Shown piece after piece: positions 9,135 through 17,822 of a DNA stretch of 64,000 bases (position 1 is its first letter; each line of letters opens with the position of its first letter). Source of the DNA: Rhizobiaceae bacterium (GTDB lineage Bacteria; Pseudomonadota; Alphaproteobacteria; Rhizobiales; Rhizobiaceae); NCBI GenBank assembly GCA_905339215.1, contig CAJPFN010000014.1, positions 124,001 through 188,000 on the forward strand, in the 5' to 3' direction. The notes beneath the pieces were generated by a model. It was given only the letters and a program-made list of their open reading frames with translations. It did not search any database and was not told where the DNA came from. A program made the translations under genes and the position numbers.

Positions 9135-9220
9135 CGTTCCTCCCGGCGTTTTCGGGAGTTATCGCAATCCGCCGGGGAGGGCGCAAGCGAGGCGAATGTC
9201 GCGCCCCGCGCACCCGGCCG

Positions 9221-9607
9221 TCAGACCTGGCCGACTTTCCTTGTCAGGATGAATTGCTGGCCCGTCGAGGAGGTGCAGTTGAGCTGCGACTGTGTGGCCA
9301 TTGCGCAGTTGACCGTACTGGTCGTCTGCCGGATCAGCGAAACCACGGTGATCTGAACCGTCCTGGCATCGAGATAGCTATAATTGCCGTCGGCCAGCTT
9401 GTTGCCGGTGTCCGTTGCTACCGTCTCGAAGACGCCGCCCGAGAAGCGCGAGACTGCAACCCCGTCGGCGCTGACCCATTCCCCTTCGACGCCGGTCGGC
9501 GCCACGGTTACCGGGCCGCCTCCCGGCCCGCTGGAACTCGCGCAGGCCGACAGGAGCAATGCCGCCGCGACCATTGCGACTGAAAATGCTCCGCGTCTCG
9601 TCGTCAT
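9221..9607 (-). CDS. small outer-membrane lipoprotein (Omp10-like)
   Basis: A 128-residue protein with a lipoprotein signal: MTTRRGAFSVAMVAAALLLSAC, with lipobox LSAC, so Cys22 would be lipidated. The mature part is Ser/Thr/Gly-rich with a beta-rich pattern (VEGEWVSADGVAVSRFSGGVFETV, in pieces) and two cysteines (VNCAMATQSQLNC). The size and GEW..ADGVA..SRF pattern recall the rhizobial/Brucella Omp10 lipoproteins, from memory. ATG 9607 is chosen because it begins the signal peptide. It lies downstream of homospermidine synthase on the same strand, probably independent. Confidence 0.65.
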   Translation of the reverse strand: MTTRRGAFSVAMVAAALLLSACASSSGPGGGPVTVAPTGVEGEWVSADGVAVSRFSGGVFETVATDTGNKLADGNYSYLDARTVQITVVSLIRQTTSTVNCAMATQSQLNCTSSTGQQFILTRKVGQV

Positions 9608-9703
9608 GGCGCCCGAATCCTCTCCTTGCCGCATCGCGCGATCCTTCGCGCCATTTTACGACGAAAGCAAGAAGATTGGGGGTATCTGCCCCGCCGACCG
9701 CTA

Positions 9704-11149
9704 TCAGCGAACGAGGATGTTGCGGAATTGCCAGGGGTCCTTGCGGTCGATGTCCTCCGGGAACAGTCCGGGGCGACCGTCGACCGGCGTCCAGTCGGTG
9801 TAGTGGCCCTTTACCGGCCCGAGGTACGGCATCTGCACCTCGAGGCAGCGGCGATGGTTCATTTCGTCGGTCTCGACGATGCCCTCGCCGGGGTTCTCCA
9901 GCGCCCAGACCATGCCGGCGAGGACGGCCGACGAGACCTGCAGCCCGGTCGCGTTCTGGTAGGGGGCGAGCTTGCGCGCCTCGTCCAGCGACAGCTGAGA
10001 ACCGTACCAGTAGGCATTCTTGTCGTGGCCGTAGAGCAGGACGCCGAGTTCGTCGACGCCGTCGACCAGTTCCTCTTCGTCGAGGACATGATGCACTGCT
10101 TGCGGCTTGCCGTTCGCGCCGAACATCTCGTGGAGCGAGAGCACCGCGTCGTTGCATGGATGGTAGGCGTAATGGCAGGTCGGACGGAAGGTGACCTCGC
10201 CCTTCTTGTCGCGCACGGTGTAGTAGTCGGCGATCGAGATCGATTCATTGTGCGTGACAAGGAAGCCGTATTGCGGGCCGGGCGTCGGGCACCAGGTACG
10301 CACGCGTGTGTTGGCCCCTGGCTGCTCGAGATAGATCGCTGCCTTGCAGCCCTTCTTGTGCTTCCTGGCGTTCTTAGGCATCCACTCTTCGTGAGTGCCC
10401 CAGCCGAGTTCGGCCGGCTGCAGGCCTTCCGAGATGAAGCCCTCGACAGACCAGGTGTTCCAGAACACGTCGAGCGGCTTGGGATTGCGCGTGCGCTGCG
10501 TGTCGCGCTCGGCGATGTGGACGCCCTTGACGCCGACCTTCTTCATCAGCTTGGCCCAGCCCTCGCGGTCGCGCACGGCCGGCTCGTCGTAGTCGAGGCC
10601 CATGTCGTCAGCGAGATTCACGAGCGCCTGCTTGACGAACCACGACACCATGCCGGGATTGGCACCGCAGCAGGAAACCGCCGTCGTGCCGCCGGGATGC
10701 TTGCGGGCCTCCTTGCGAACGCTCTCGCGCAGCGCGTAGTTGGTGCGCGACGCGTTCGAGGCGGTCTCGTCGAAGTAGAAGCCGAGCCAAGGCTCGACGA
10801 CGGTATCGATGTAGAGCACGCCCAACTTGCGGCAGAGCTTCATCAGGTCGAGCGAGGACGTATCGACCGAAAGGTTGACGCAGAAGCCCTGGCCTTCGCC
10901 ATCGGTCAGCAGCGGCTTCAGAAGTTCTTTGTAGTTGTCCTTGGTGACGGCCTGCTGGACGAAGCGGATACCGCGGTCATCGAGCAGTTTGCGGTCGCCG
11001 TCCTGCGGGTCGATCACCACCATGCGCGACTTGTCGAAGGTGAAATGGCGCTCGATCAGCGGCAAGGTCCCGCGGCCGATGGAACCGAAACCGATCATGA
11101 CGATCGGGCCGGTGATCTCGCCGTAGACCGGCCATTGGGCTTTTACCAT
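9704..11149 (-). CDS. hss: NAD-dependent homospermidine synthase
   Basis: A 481-residue cytosolic enzyme making sym-homospermidine from two putrescines (or putrescine and spermidine). The Rossmann motif GFGSIGRG lies at residues 20-27, with VVIDPQDGDRKLL just after; further family stretches are NLSVDTSSLDLMKLC, TVVEPWLGFYFD, CCGANPGMVSWFVKQAL and GVKGVHIAERDTQRT. Length equals the bacterial family (about 477-480). AGGAGA precedes ATG 11149. Homospermidine is the typical polyamine of rhizobia; its substrate putrescine would come from the ornithine decarboxylase encoded at 39139-40272. Confidence 0.93.
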   Translation of the reverse strand: MVKAQWPVYGEITGPIVMIGFGSIGRGTLPLIERHFTFDKSRMVVIDPQDGDRKLLDDRGIRFVQQAVTKDNYKELLKPLLTDGEGQGFCVNLSVDTSSLDLMKLCRKLGVLYIDTVVEPWLGFYFDETASNASRTNYALRESVRKEARKHPGGTTAVSCCGANPGMVSWFVKQALVNLADDMGLDYDEPAVRDREGWAKLMKKVGVKGVHIAERDTQRTRNPKPLDVFWNTWSVEGFISEGLQPAELGWGTHEEWMPKNARKHKKGCKAAIYLEQPGANTRVRTWCPTPGPQYGFLVTHNESISIADYYTVRDKKGEVTFRPTCHYAYHPCNDAVLSLHEMFGANGKPQAVHHVLDEEELVDGVDELGVLLYGHDKNAYWYGSQLSLDEARKLAPYQNATGLQVSSAVLAGMVWALENPGEGIVETDEMNHRRCLEVQMPYLGPVKGHYTDWTPVDGRPGLFPEDIDRKDPWQFRNILVR

Positions 11150-11284
11150 CTCTCAATCTCCTGACGATGCAGCGCTTCCGCCGCCCACTGGACGTGCGAA
11201 GAACCACAGAACGGCGTCACAATAAAGGGAAAACCGTCGATAGGGTTAGGAGGCGCGCAGAGGCTCCGGAAGGGCCGGGGCGGC

Positions 11285-12247
11285 CTATCCGGCCATCGCC
11301 CTGAGCCGCGCTGCCAGCCGGTCGCGGTCGGACGTCAGCCCCTTGTAGTCGAGTTGCGCCTCGTCCATCGCCTCAAGTTGCGCGGCGAAGGATTCGGCAA
11401 GGGCGGCGCGGTCGGCGTGACGCTCCAGCACCTTCAGCGGGTCCATGTGGATGCGGATGGTGAACAGGATGTCCTTGGAGATCGGCAGCTTGCGCAGCGT
11501 CTGGCGCTCGACCCGGATGAAGGCGCGGCCGTCAATGTCGCCGTCGGGAAATTTCGTCGGCCGGCCGGTGGCGCGGTCGATGCGCTGCTGGCCCGACAAC
11601 GGGTGGTAGAGCGCCGAACCCGCCTGGATCGACCAGTTGTAGCGTTCCACCGCCTGACCCTGGAGACCGTCGAACATTCGGTTGATGATGTCGGCCGAGC
11701 GGGTTCCCGGGCCGAAGCCGGGAACGGGCGCGTGGATGTCCTGGAGCGGCTTGCCGAACTTCTCGATCAGCGACCATGACGACGGGAAACATAGCGACCC
11801 GGCCGCGAGCCGCCATCCGTCGTCGCCCCTGCGCATCAAAATCAGGTCCTCGGCTATGAGCAGCGACGCCGTGCGGAGCGGCGCTGCGTCCGCGTCGAGC
11901 CGCATGCGGCGGCCGCTGGAGCCGACGAGCATCACGTCGGCCTCGCCGCGGTAGATGTCCGGAAAGCGCCGCGGCAAGTGCTCGACCAGCAGATCGAGGG
12001 CCTCAGCTTGGGCGCCCCGCGAATCCGGCTCCTCGACGAAGACCTTCTCAGGTATCTCTGCATAGAGGCGAGCCTTCTCGTCAAGCTGCGCCTCGAGGTC
12101 CGCGCCGGGCTCGATCCATTCGGCGAGGTCGAGCGGCTTCAAGCCGATCGTGAACGGTTTCGACGTGCCGTCATAGGGCGTGTGGGCGGGCCGTGCAAAG
12201 GGCGGATTGTTCACGGGCGAGCCTTCGCAGTCAGGATCGGCGGGCAT
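11285..12247 (-). CDS. heme-dependent oxidative N-demethylase-like protein (DUF3445)
   Basis: A 320-residue cytosolic protein of the DUF3445 (PF11927) family. Characteristic stretches are MGLKPLDLAEWI-like near residue 35 (here IGLKPLDLAEWI), DIYRGEADVML, LIAEDLILMRR, AAGSLCFPSSWSL followed by KFGKPLQDIHAPVPGF, and FIRVERQTLRKLP. Known members include dimethylamine monooxygenase subunits and haem-containing N-demethylases, but many are uncharacterised. I use ATG 12247; a TTG at 12265 is also possible and would overlap the pabC stop. It is last in a same-strand run after pabB and pabC, spaced by eight bases from pabC. Confidence 0.8.
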   Translation of the reverse strand: MPADPDCEGSPVNNPPFARPAHTPYDGTSKPFTIGLKPLDLAEWIEPGADLEAQLDEKARLYAEIPEKVFVEEPDSRGAQAEALDLLVEHLPRRFPDIYRGEADVMLVGSSGRRMRLDADAAPLRTASLLIAEDLILMRRGDDGWRLAAGSLCFPSSWSLIEKFGKPLQDIHAPVPGFGPGTRSADIINRMFDGLQGQAVERYNWSIQAGSALYHPLSGQQRIDRATGRPTKFPDGDIDGRAFIRVERQTLRKLPISKDILFTIRIHMDPLKVLERHADRAALAESFAAQLEAMDEAQLDYKGLTSDRDRLAARLRAMAG

Positions 12248-12254
12248 GATCGGC

Positions 12255-12920
12255 TCAGTTTGCAAGTCGGGCGGGGATCAGCCCGCGCAGCGAATTGCCG
12301 ACAAAGAGCGCACGCGCCGCGGCCAGGTCTGCCGGCATGAGCACGGCCTCGCGGGCCGAGCCGGCTTCCAGCATCTCGGCCCTGAGCACGCCGGCGAGCA
12401 GGCCACATTCCAGCGGCGGCGTCGCCAGGGGAAGGCCGTCGCCAAGATCGGCGAAGAGCGTCGTGATCGTCCCCTCGCAGACCTTGCCATCGCCATTGAG
12501 CAGGATCACCTCGTCGGCGTCCGCCTTTCGATACTCGGCGCGGGCATGGTCGTAGGCGGTTCGACGGGTCGTCTTGTGCCGCAGCAGGCTGTCGCCGGCG
12601 TCGAGCCGTGTCGAATGTGCTATGCGCAGCGTCCAGACGGTCCCCTCGGCAAGCGGCGTGTAAGGTTCGGACGACACGGTGGCGGTGCCGTCGCGCGAAA
12701 GCAGCAGGCGCACACGGAGCGCCCCCTTCCGCATATGCAGCCGGTCCAGCTCATGCTCGATGCCGTGCACGTCGTAGGCAAAGCCGAGCGCTCCGGCCGA
12801 CGCTTTCAACCGGGCGAGGTGACGGTCGAGGCGCACGAATGTCCCGTCCGTCTCCCGGCGAAAGGTCTCGATCAGTTCAAAGCCGTCGTGCCGGTCACGA
12901 AGCGGGCTTTCAGCAGACAT
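12255..12920 (-). CDS. pabC: class IV aminotransferase, probable aminodeoxychorismate lyase
   Basis: A 221-residue PLP protein of fold type IV. Visible features are FELIETFRR at the N-terminus, RLDRHLARL, the PLP-lysine region RHKTTRRTAYDHA, EVILLNGDGKVCEGTITTLF with the conserved Glu, and LECGLLAGVLRAEML. It directly follows pabB and overlaps its end by 49 bases, supporting conversion of aminodeoxychorismate to 4-aminobenzoate and pyruvate for folate synthesis. ATG 12920 is chosen because residues before it are an Arg-rich shadow of pabB. A branched-chain or D-amino-acid transaminase is less likely given the neighbour. Confidence 0.8.
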   Translation of the reverse strand: MSAESPLRDRHDGFELIETFRRETDGTFVRLDRHLARLKASAGALGFAYDVHGIEHELDRLHMRKGALRVRLLLSRDGTATVSSEPYTPLAEGTVWTLRIAHSTRLDAGDSLLRHKTTRRTAYDHARAEYRKADADEVILLNGDGKVCEGTITTLFADLGDGLPLATPPLECGLLAGVLRAEMLEAGSAREAVLMPADLAAARALFVGNSLRGLIPARLAN

Positions 12921-14017
12921 TCCTCGTACTCCTCTTCGGCGACCGAATCGAACACGACGCCGCCTCCGACATTGAACACCGCTTCGCCATCGGCGTGGAG
13001 GGTAATGGTACGGATCGCGACGTTGAACCGCATGCGCCCGCCCGGCTCGATCCAGCCGATCGCCCCGCAATAGGCATCGCGGGGTCGCCCCTCGAGCGCA
13101 TGCAGGATTTCCATGGCGCGGATCTTCGGAGCCCCGGTGATCGAGCCGCAGGGAAACAGCGCGGCGAAGATCCGCTCGACCGAAAGGCCCGAAAGCAGTT
13201 TCGCTCGTACCCGGCTCACCATCTGGTGGACGGTGGCGTAGCTCTCGATCTTGAAAAGTTCCGGCACCTCAAGGGAGCCGACCTCGCTGATGAGCGAGAC
13301 GTCGTTCCGCAGCAGGTCGACGATCATCCGGTTCTCGGCCTGGTTCTTCGGATCGTTCCTGAGGAACTCGCGGTTTCGCTCGTCCTCCGCGCGGGTCCGG
13401 CCCCGCGGCGCCGTGCCCTTCATCGGGTGCGTCTCGATGAAGCCTTGCGCATCGATCTCGAAGAAGAGCTCGGGCGAGCGCGACAGAAGGATTGGGCCGC
13501 CCAGCGAAACGAGGGCGCCGTACTTCACCTTCTGCCTTCCGGCGAGCGCGGCGAAGGCCGAAAGCGGATCGCCGGACCAGCGCGCATCGTAGGGAAAGGT
13601 GAGATTCCCCTGATAGCAGTCGCCTTCGCGAAGGTGCCGGTGCAGCCGATCGAAACGCACCCGGTAGTCCTCGAAGGTCCAGGCCGGGCGTGCGTCGAAG
13701 ATCGGGCCGTTGGTCTGCGGTTCTCCCGGCAGCCGCAGCCGATCGTCCGAAGGGCCGTCGAAGACGCCGAGGCAGACCAGCGGCGTGCGCCGGCTATCGG
13801 GAAGCAGCGGCCTGAGTTTCGGTTCGAGAAGGTACCCCGCTTCGTAGGAGAAGTAGCCGGCGAGCCACTTTCCCGCGGCCCGGGCGCGCTCGACTGCCTC
13901 CATGGCTGGGAAGAAATCGGTGGCCGCGTCGGCAACGATGATCTCGCTCGGCCGCTCGAACAGCACGTCGTTTCCGGAGAAGTCGTCGCGGAACAGGATG
14001 AAGGGCGACTCTAGCAT
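12872..14017 (-). CDS. pabB: aminodeoxychorismate synthase component I
   Basis: A 381-residue chorismate-binding enzyme that aminates chorismate to 4-amino-4-deoxychorismate. The C-terminal catalytic domain shows LSRSPELFFEID, HPMKGTAPRGRT (the Lys form typical of PabB rather than TrpE), ENRMIVDLLRND, the GSITGAPKIRAMEI signature, and GVVFDSVAEEEYEECL. The protein is at the short end of the family and lacks most of the N-terminal tryptophan-site domain, usual for this rhizobial type. It starts 49 bases after the pepF stop and overlaps pabC. No pabA is in view. Confidence 0.9.
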   Translation of the reverse strand: MLESPFILFRDDFSGNDVLFERPSEIIVADAATDFFPAMEAVERARAAGKWLAGYFSYEAGYLLEPKLRPLLPDSRRTPLVCLGVFDGPSDDRLRLPGEPQTNGPIFDARPAWTFEDYRVRFDRLHRHLREGDCYQGNLTFPYDARWSGDPLSAFAALAGRQKVKYGALVSLGGPILLSRSPELFFEIDAQGFIETHPMKGTAPRGRTRAEDERNREFLRNDPKNQAENRMIVDLLRNDVSLISEVGSLEVPELFKIESYATVHQMVSRVRAKLLSGLSVERIFAALFPCGSITGAPKIRAMEILHALEGRPRDAYCGAIGWIEPGGRMRFNVAIRTITLHADGEAVFNVGGGVVFDSVAEEEYEECLLKARFVTGTTALN

Positions 14018-14066
14018 GGATGCAAGGACGACGCGCCGCGTCTCCCTCCTCTGCCCGGCAAAGGCG

Positions 14067-15926
14067 TTATTCCATCGCCTCCAACTCGCCGATCAGGTCG
14101 CCGATCACCGAGAGCCCCTTCTGCCAGAAGCCCGGATCGGACGCGTCGAGGCCGAAGGGTGCGAGCAGTTCCGAATGGTGCTTGGTGCCACCGGCGCGCA
14201 GCATGTCGAAGTACTTTTCCTGGAAACCGCTCTCGGCGTTTCGGTAGACGGCGTAGAGGGAATTCACCAGGCAGTCGCCGAAGGCATAGGCGTAGACGTA
14301 GAATGGCGAATGGATGAAGTGCGGGACGTAGGTCCAGAAGGTCTCGTAGCCCTCGCGCAGCCGGATCGAGGGTCCGAGGCTCTCGGCCTGGACCTCCAGC
14401 CAGAACTCGCCGATCCGGTCGGCCGTCAGTTCGCCCTGGCGCCGCTCGGTGTGCACCTTTCGCTCGAACTGGTAGAAGGCAATCTGACGCACGACCGTGT
14501 TGATCATGTCCTCGACCTTCTGGGCGAGCATCGCCTTGCGCTCGCGCGGGTCGGTCGTGCGGGCGAGCAGCGAGCGGAAGGTCAGCATCTCGCCGAATAC
14601 GGAAGCGGTCTCGGCGAGCGTGAGCGGAGTGGATGCCATCAGCGCACCCTGCCGGCCGGCGAGCACCTGGTGCACCCCATGCCCGAGTTCGTGGGCGAGC
14701 GTCATCACGTCGCGCGGCTTGCCCATGTAGTTGAGCAACACATAGGGATGCGCCGAGGGCACCGTCGGATGCGCGAAGGCGCCGGGCGCCTTGCCCGGCC
14801 GCACCGGGGCGTCGATCCAGCGTCTGTCGAAAAAGCTGCGCGCGATTTCCGCCATCTCCGAGGCAAACTGTCCGTAGGCGGTAAGGACGGTTTCTCTTGC
14901 CTCTTCCCATGGGATCGTCTGTCGCGGCGTCTCGGGTAGCGGCGCATTGCGGTCCCAGTGATTCAGGGCATCCATGCCGAGCCAGCGCGCCTTCATCGCA
15001 TAGTAGCGGTGCGAAAGGCGTGGATAGGCCTCGCGGACGGCCTCAACCATCGCGTCCACGACATTGCGCTCGACACGGTTGGCGAGGTGCCGGGAATCGG
15101 CGATGTCGGCGAAACCGCGCCAGCGGTCGGATATCTCCTTGTCCTTCGCCAGCGTATTCGTGATCAAGGCGAAGGTCCTGAGGTGTTTCTTGAACGTTGT
15201 CGCGAGCGCTTCGGCCGCGCGCTGGCGCACGTCGCCGTCCGGATGCTGGAGCAGGTTCAGTGCCGGCTCCAGCGCGAGCGTCTCGCCGTCGACGTCAAAT
15301 CTGAGGTCGGTCATCGTCTCGTCGAACAGGCGATTCCAGGCGCCGCGACCGGTGATGGACTTCTCGTGGAACAGCTGCTCCACGCGGTCCTCGAGTTGGA
15401 ACGGCTTGTCCTTCCTGAGATCCAGCACCCAGGGACGGTAGTGGCCGAAGCCGGGATCCCGGTCGAGCGCGGCGGCGATCGGCGTGTCGTCGACGAGATT
15501 GAGTTCGAGCGAGAAGAACAGGAGCCGCGCACTGGCGTCCGTCATCTTCTCCTGGATGTCGCCGTATAGCTTGGCCCGTTTCGGGTCGGAGGTGTCGCCG
15601 GCATAGATGAGGCCGGCGTAGGAAGCGATGCGGCCGATCAGTTCCTCAAGCGCCTCGAACTCTCGCAACGCCATGCCCAGGGCTCCGCCCTCCGGGCGCG
15701 CCGCCTCGGCGGCGAGCCGGCCCTTCCACCGTGTCTCGAACGCCGCGGCCTCGCTCTGGGCAGCCTCGATATCGCGCTGGAGTTCGGGCGCGTCCATGCC
15801 AGGATAGAGGTCGCCGAGTTCCCATTCGGGGAGCTGTCCGAGGTCCGCCGCCGTGCCGGCGGTGGTACCGGGCCTGGCGGCGCGCGGCGCGGCGAGGGGG
15901 GCTGTCGCAGTGTGCGGAATGGGCAT
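14067..15926 (-). CDS. pepF: oligoendopeptidase F, M3 family
   Basis: A 619-residue cytosolic zinc metallopeptidase that trims short peptides. The metal site HELGHGVHQ lies near residue 410, with the downstream Glu of the M3 fold in TLAETASVFGEMLTF. Other family stretches are WELGDLYPGMDAPELQRD, YYAMKARWLGMDALNHWDRN and YAYAFGDCLVNSLYAVY. I choose ATG 15926, which has AAAGG six bases upstream; a GTG at 15983 would add 19 residues without a clear ribosome site. It heads the run pepF-pabB-pabC-DUF3445, with small gaps that suggest one transcript. Confidence 0.92.
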   Translation of the reverse strand: MPIPHTATAPLAAPRAARPGTTAGTAADLGQLPEWELGDLYPGMDAPELQRDIEAAQSEAAAFETRWKGRLAAEAARPEGGALGMALREFEALEELIGRIASYAGLIYAGDTSDPKRAKLYGDIQEKMTDASARLLFFSLELNLVDDTPIAAALDRDPGFGHYRPWVLDLRKDKPFQLEDRVEQLFHEKSITGRGAWNRLFDETMTDLRFDVDGETLALEPALNLLQHPDGDVRQRAAEALATTFKKHLRTFALITNTLAKDKEISDRWRGFADIADSRHLANRVERNVVDAMVEAVREAYPRLSHRYYAMKARWLGMDALNHWDRNAPLPETPRQTIPWEEARETVLTAYGQFASEMAEIARSFFDRRWIDAPVRPGKAPGAFAHPTVPSAHPYVLLNYMGKPRDVMTLAHELGHGVHQVLAGRQGALMASTPLTLAETASVFGEMLTFRSLLARTTDPRERKAMLAQKVEDMINTVVRQIAFYQFERKVHTERRQGELTADRIGEFWLEVQAESLGPSIRLREGYETFWTYVPHFIHSPFYVYAYAFGDCLVNSLYAVYRNAESGFQEKYFDMLRAGGTKHHSELLAPFGLDASDPGFWQKGLSVIGDLIGELEAME

Positions 15927-16069
15927 GCCAAGCCTTTCACGGGAAGGGGCGCCGGCGGGATTCCCCGGCAAGGTTTCGTTCACCGGCTTTCTTGAGCGCT
16001 TATTTAGAACCCTGTGCCACGTTGATCCAGACGGCGAAATCCCCTTCGCGGCGAATACTTAGGATTCCG

Positions 16070-17611
16070 ATGACCGGCCCCATCCTCATCATCGACGATG
16101 ATCCCGTGCAGCGTCGGCTGCTCGAGGCGGCCGTCAACCGCTTCGGCCACGAGGCGATCGTCGCGGACGGCGGCGAGGCCGCGCTCGCCGTTCTTGAACA
16201 GCCGCGGGGCCGCGACGCCGCACTCGCCATCCTCGATCTCGTCATGCCGGGAATGGACGGCACGACCGTTCTGCGCACCATGCGCGAGCGCGGCTTCGAC
16301 CTGCCCGTTATCGTGCAGACGTCGCAGGGCGGCATCGAGACCGTGGTCGGCGCGATGCGCGCCGGGGCCTTCGACTTTGTCGTGAAGCCGGCGTCGCCCG
16401 AACGGTTGCAGGCTGCGATCACCAACGCGCTGAAGGTCAAGGCGGTCGGCGATGAGGCGGCGCGCCGCACGCGCCGGCCCGGCGGCGGCGTCATCACCTT
16501 CAAGGACATGGTCACGCAGAGTCCGGCCATGGAGCGCGTCATCCGGCTTGGGCAGAAGGCGTCGTCGTCGTCCATCCCCATCCTCATCGAGGGCGAATCG
16601 GGCGTCGGCAAGGAACTCGTGGCGCGCGCCATCCAGGGCTCGGGCGAGCGCCGCTCGCGGCCGTTCGTCACCGTCAATTGCGGCGCCATCCCGAGCAACC
16701 TCGTGGAGAGCATCCTTTTCGGCCACGAAAAGGGCGCGTTCACCGGCGCCACCGAGAAACACGCCGGCAAGTTCGTCGAGGCGAACACGGGAACGCTCTT
16801 CCTCGACGAGATCGGCGACCTGCCGCTCGACGTCCAGGTCAAGCTCCTGCGCGCCGTCCAGGACGGCGAGGTCGATCCCGTCGGCGCCCGTTCGACGCTC
16901 AAGGTCGACATCCGCCTGATCTCGGCGACGCATCGCAACCTGATCCAGCTGGTCAAGGACGGACACTTCCGCGAGGATCTATTCTACCGCCTCAACGTCT
17001 TTCCGATCTTCGTGCCGCCGCTGCGCGACCGGCGCGACGACATTCCGCAACTCGTCCGCCATTTCATCGGCAGGGCTGCCGGCGCCGGCGCTCCGCGCCG
17101 GGTGACCAACATATCCACTGAAGCCCTGGCGATGCTCCAAGCTTACGACTGGCCGGGCAACATCCGCCAACTCGAGAACGCCGTCCTGCGGGCGTCCGTC
17201 CTGTGCGACGGCGACATGCTGACGAGGGAAGACTTCCCGCAGATCCGGGCCGAGGTCGAGGGCCTTACGCTCTCGATTGGTACCGGACAAACGCATCCGG
17301 CATCCGAGACTCCGGCTGGCGGGGAAGCCGGGATGCCAGTCTCCCCCGCAACGCGGGACACGGCTGTCGCCGGCAGCGAAGCATCGACGGGACGTCATTT
17401 CGGCATCGTGCGGGCTCTCGACGACCGTGGCGAGGTGCGCACGCTCGCCGATATCGAACTCGAGATGATCAAGCTCGCCATCGAGCACTATCAGGGGCAA
17501 ATGAGCGAAGTCGCCCGCCGGCTCGGAATCGGACGGTCGACCCTCTACCGCAAGCTCAAGGAGTACGGCATCGAGCCGGAGGATGGCCGGGCGGAGCGGC
17601 TTGCATCCTGA
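16070..17611 (+). CDS. sigma-54-dependent response regulator, NtrC family
   Basis: A 513-residue three-domain activator. The receiver domain (1-120) has the acidic pocket ILIIDDDP and phospho-acceptor Asp56 in ILDLVMPGMDG. The AAA+ domain (about 145-380) has Walker A GESGVGKELVARAI, the sigma-54 contact loop GAFTGA, Walker B TLFLDEIGDLP and VDIRLISATHRNL. A C-terminal Fis-type helix-turn-helix (MSEVARRLGIGRSTLYRKLK) ends the protein. ATG 16070 follows AGGA at good spacing. It would activate RNA polymerase with sigma-54 after phosphorylation. No cognate kinase is adjacent, so signal and targets are unknown; a long variable linker separates the AAA+ and Fis domains. Confidence 0.92.
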   Translation: MTGPILIIDDDPVQRRLLEAAVNRFGHEAIVADGGEAALAVLEQPRGRDAALAILDLVMPGMDGTTVLRTMRERGFDLPVIVQTSQGGIETVVGAMRAGAFDFVVKPASPERLQAAITNALKVKAVGDEAARRTRRPGGGVITFKDMVTQSPAMERVIRLGQKASSSSIPILIEGESGVGKELVARAIQGSGERRSRPFVTVNCGAIPSNLVESILFGHEKGAFTGATEKHAGKFVEANTGTLFLDEIGDLPLDVQVKLLRAVQDGEVDPVGARSTLKVDIRLISATHRNLIQLVKDGHFREDLFYRLNVFPIFVPPLRDRRDDIPQLVRHFIGRAAGAGAPRRVTNISTEALAMLQAYDWPGNIRQLENAVLRASVLCDGDMLTREDFPQIRAEVEGLTLSIGTGQTHPASETPAGGEAGMPVSPATRDTAVAGSEASTGRHFGIVRALDDRGEVRTLADIELEMIKLAIEHYQGQMSEVARRLGIGRSTLYRKLKEYGIEPEDGRAERLAS

Positions 17612-17822
17612 CGCATGCGGCCGTTTACCGCGGCTTTCCGGTTCATACCGCGTTTACCCTGTTGACCGGCGGTGCCTTTTCGCCCTCTAGTCGCCATCCT
17701 GTTACCGCATTTCGGCTTCAATAAGCGGTGATTAACCATTAGGATCGATATTCGGATGTCTCATTCCTGTACATCCGGGCCATCAAATCCGGGGACAATG
17801 GCAGCCTGACAGGGCCTTTGAT

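Noticed and set aside
9626-11164. Plus-strand open frame (512 codons) opposite homospermidine synthase
   Set aside because: Full overlap with a strongly supported enzyme and no recognisable protein features.
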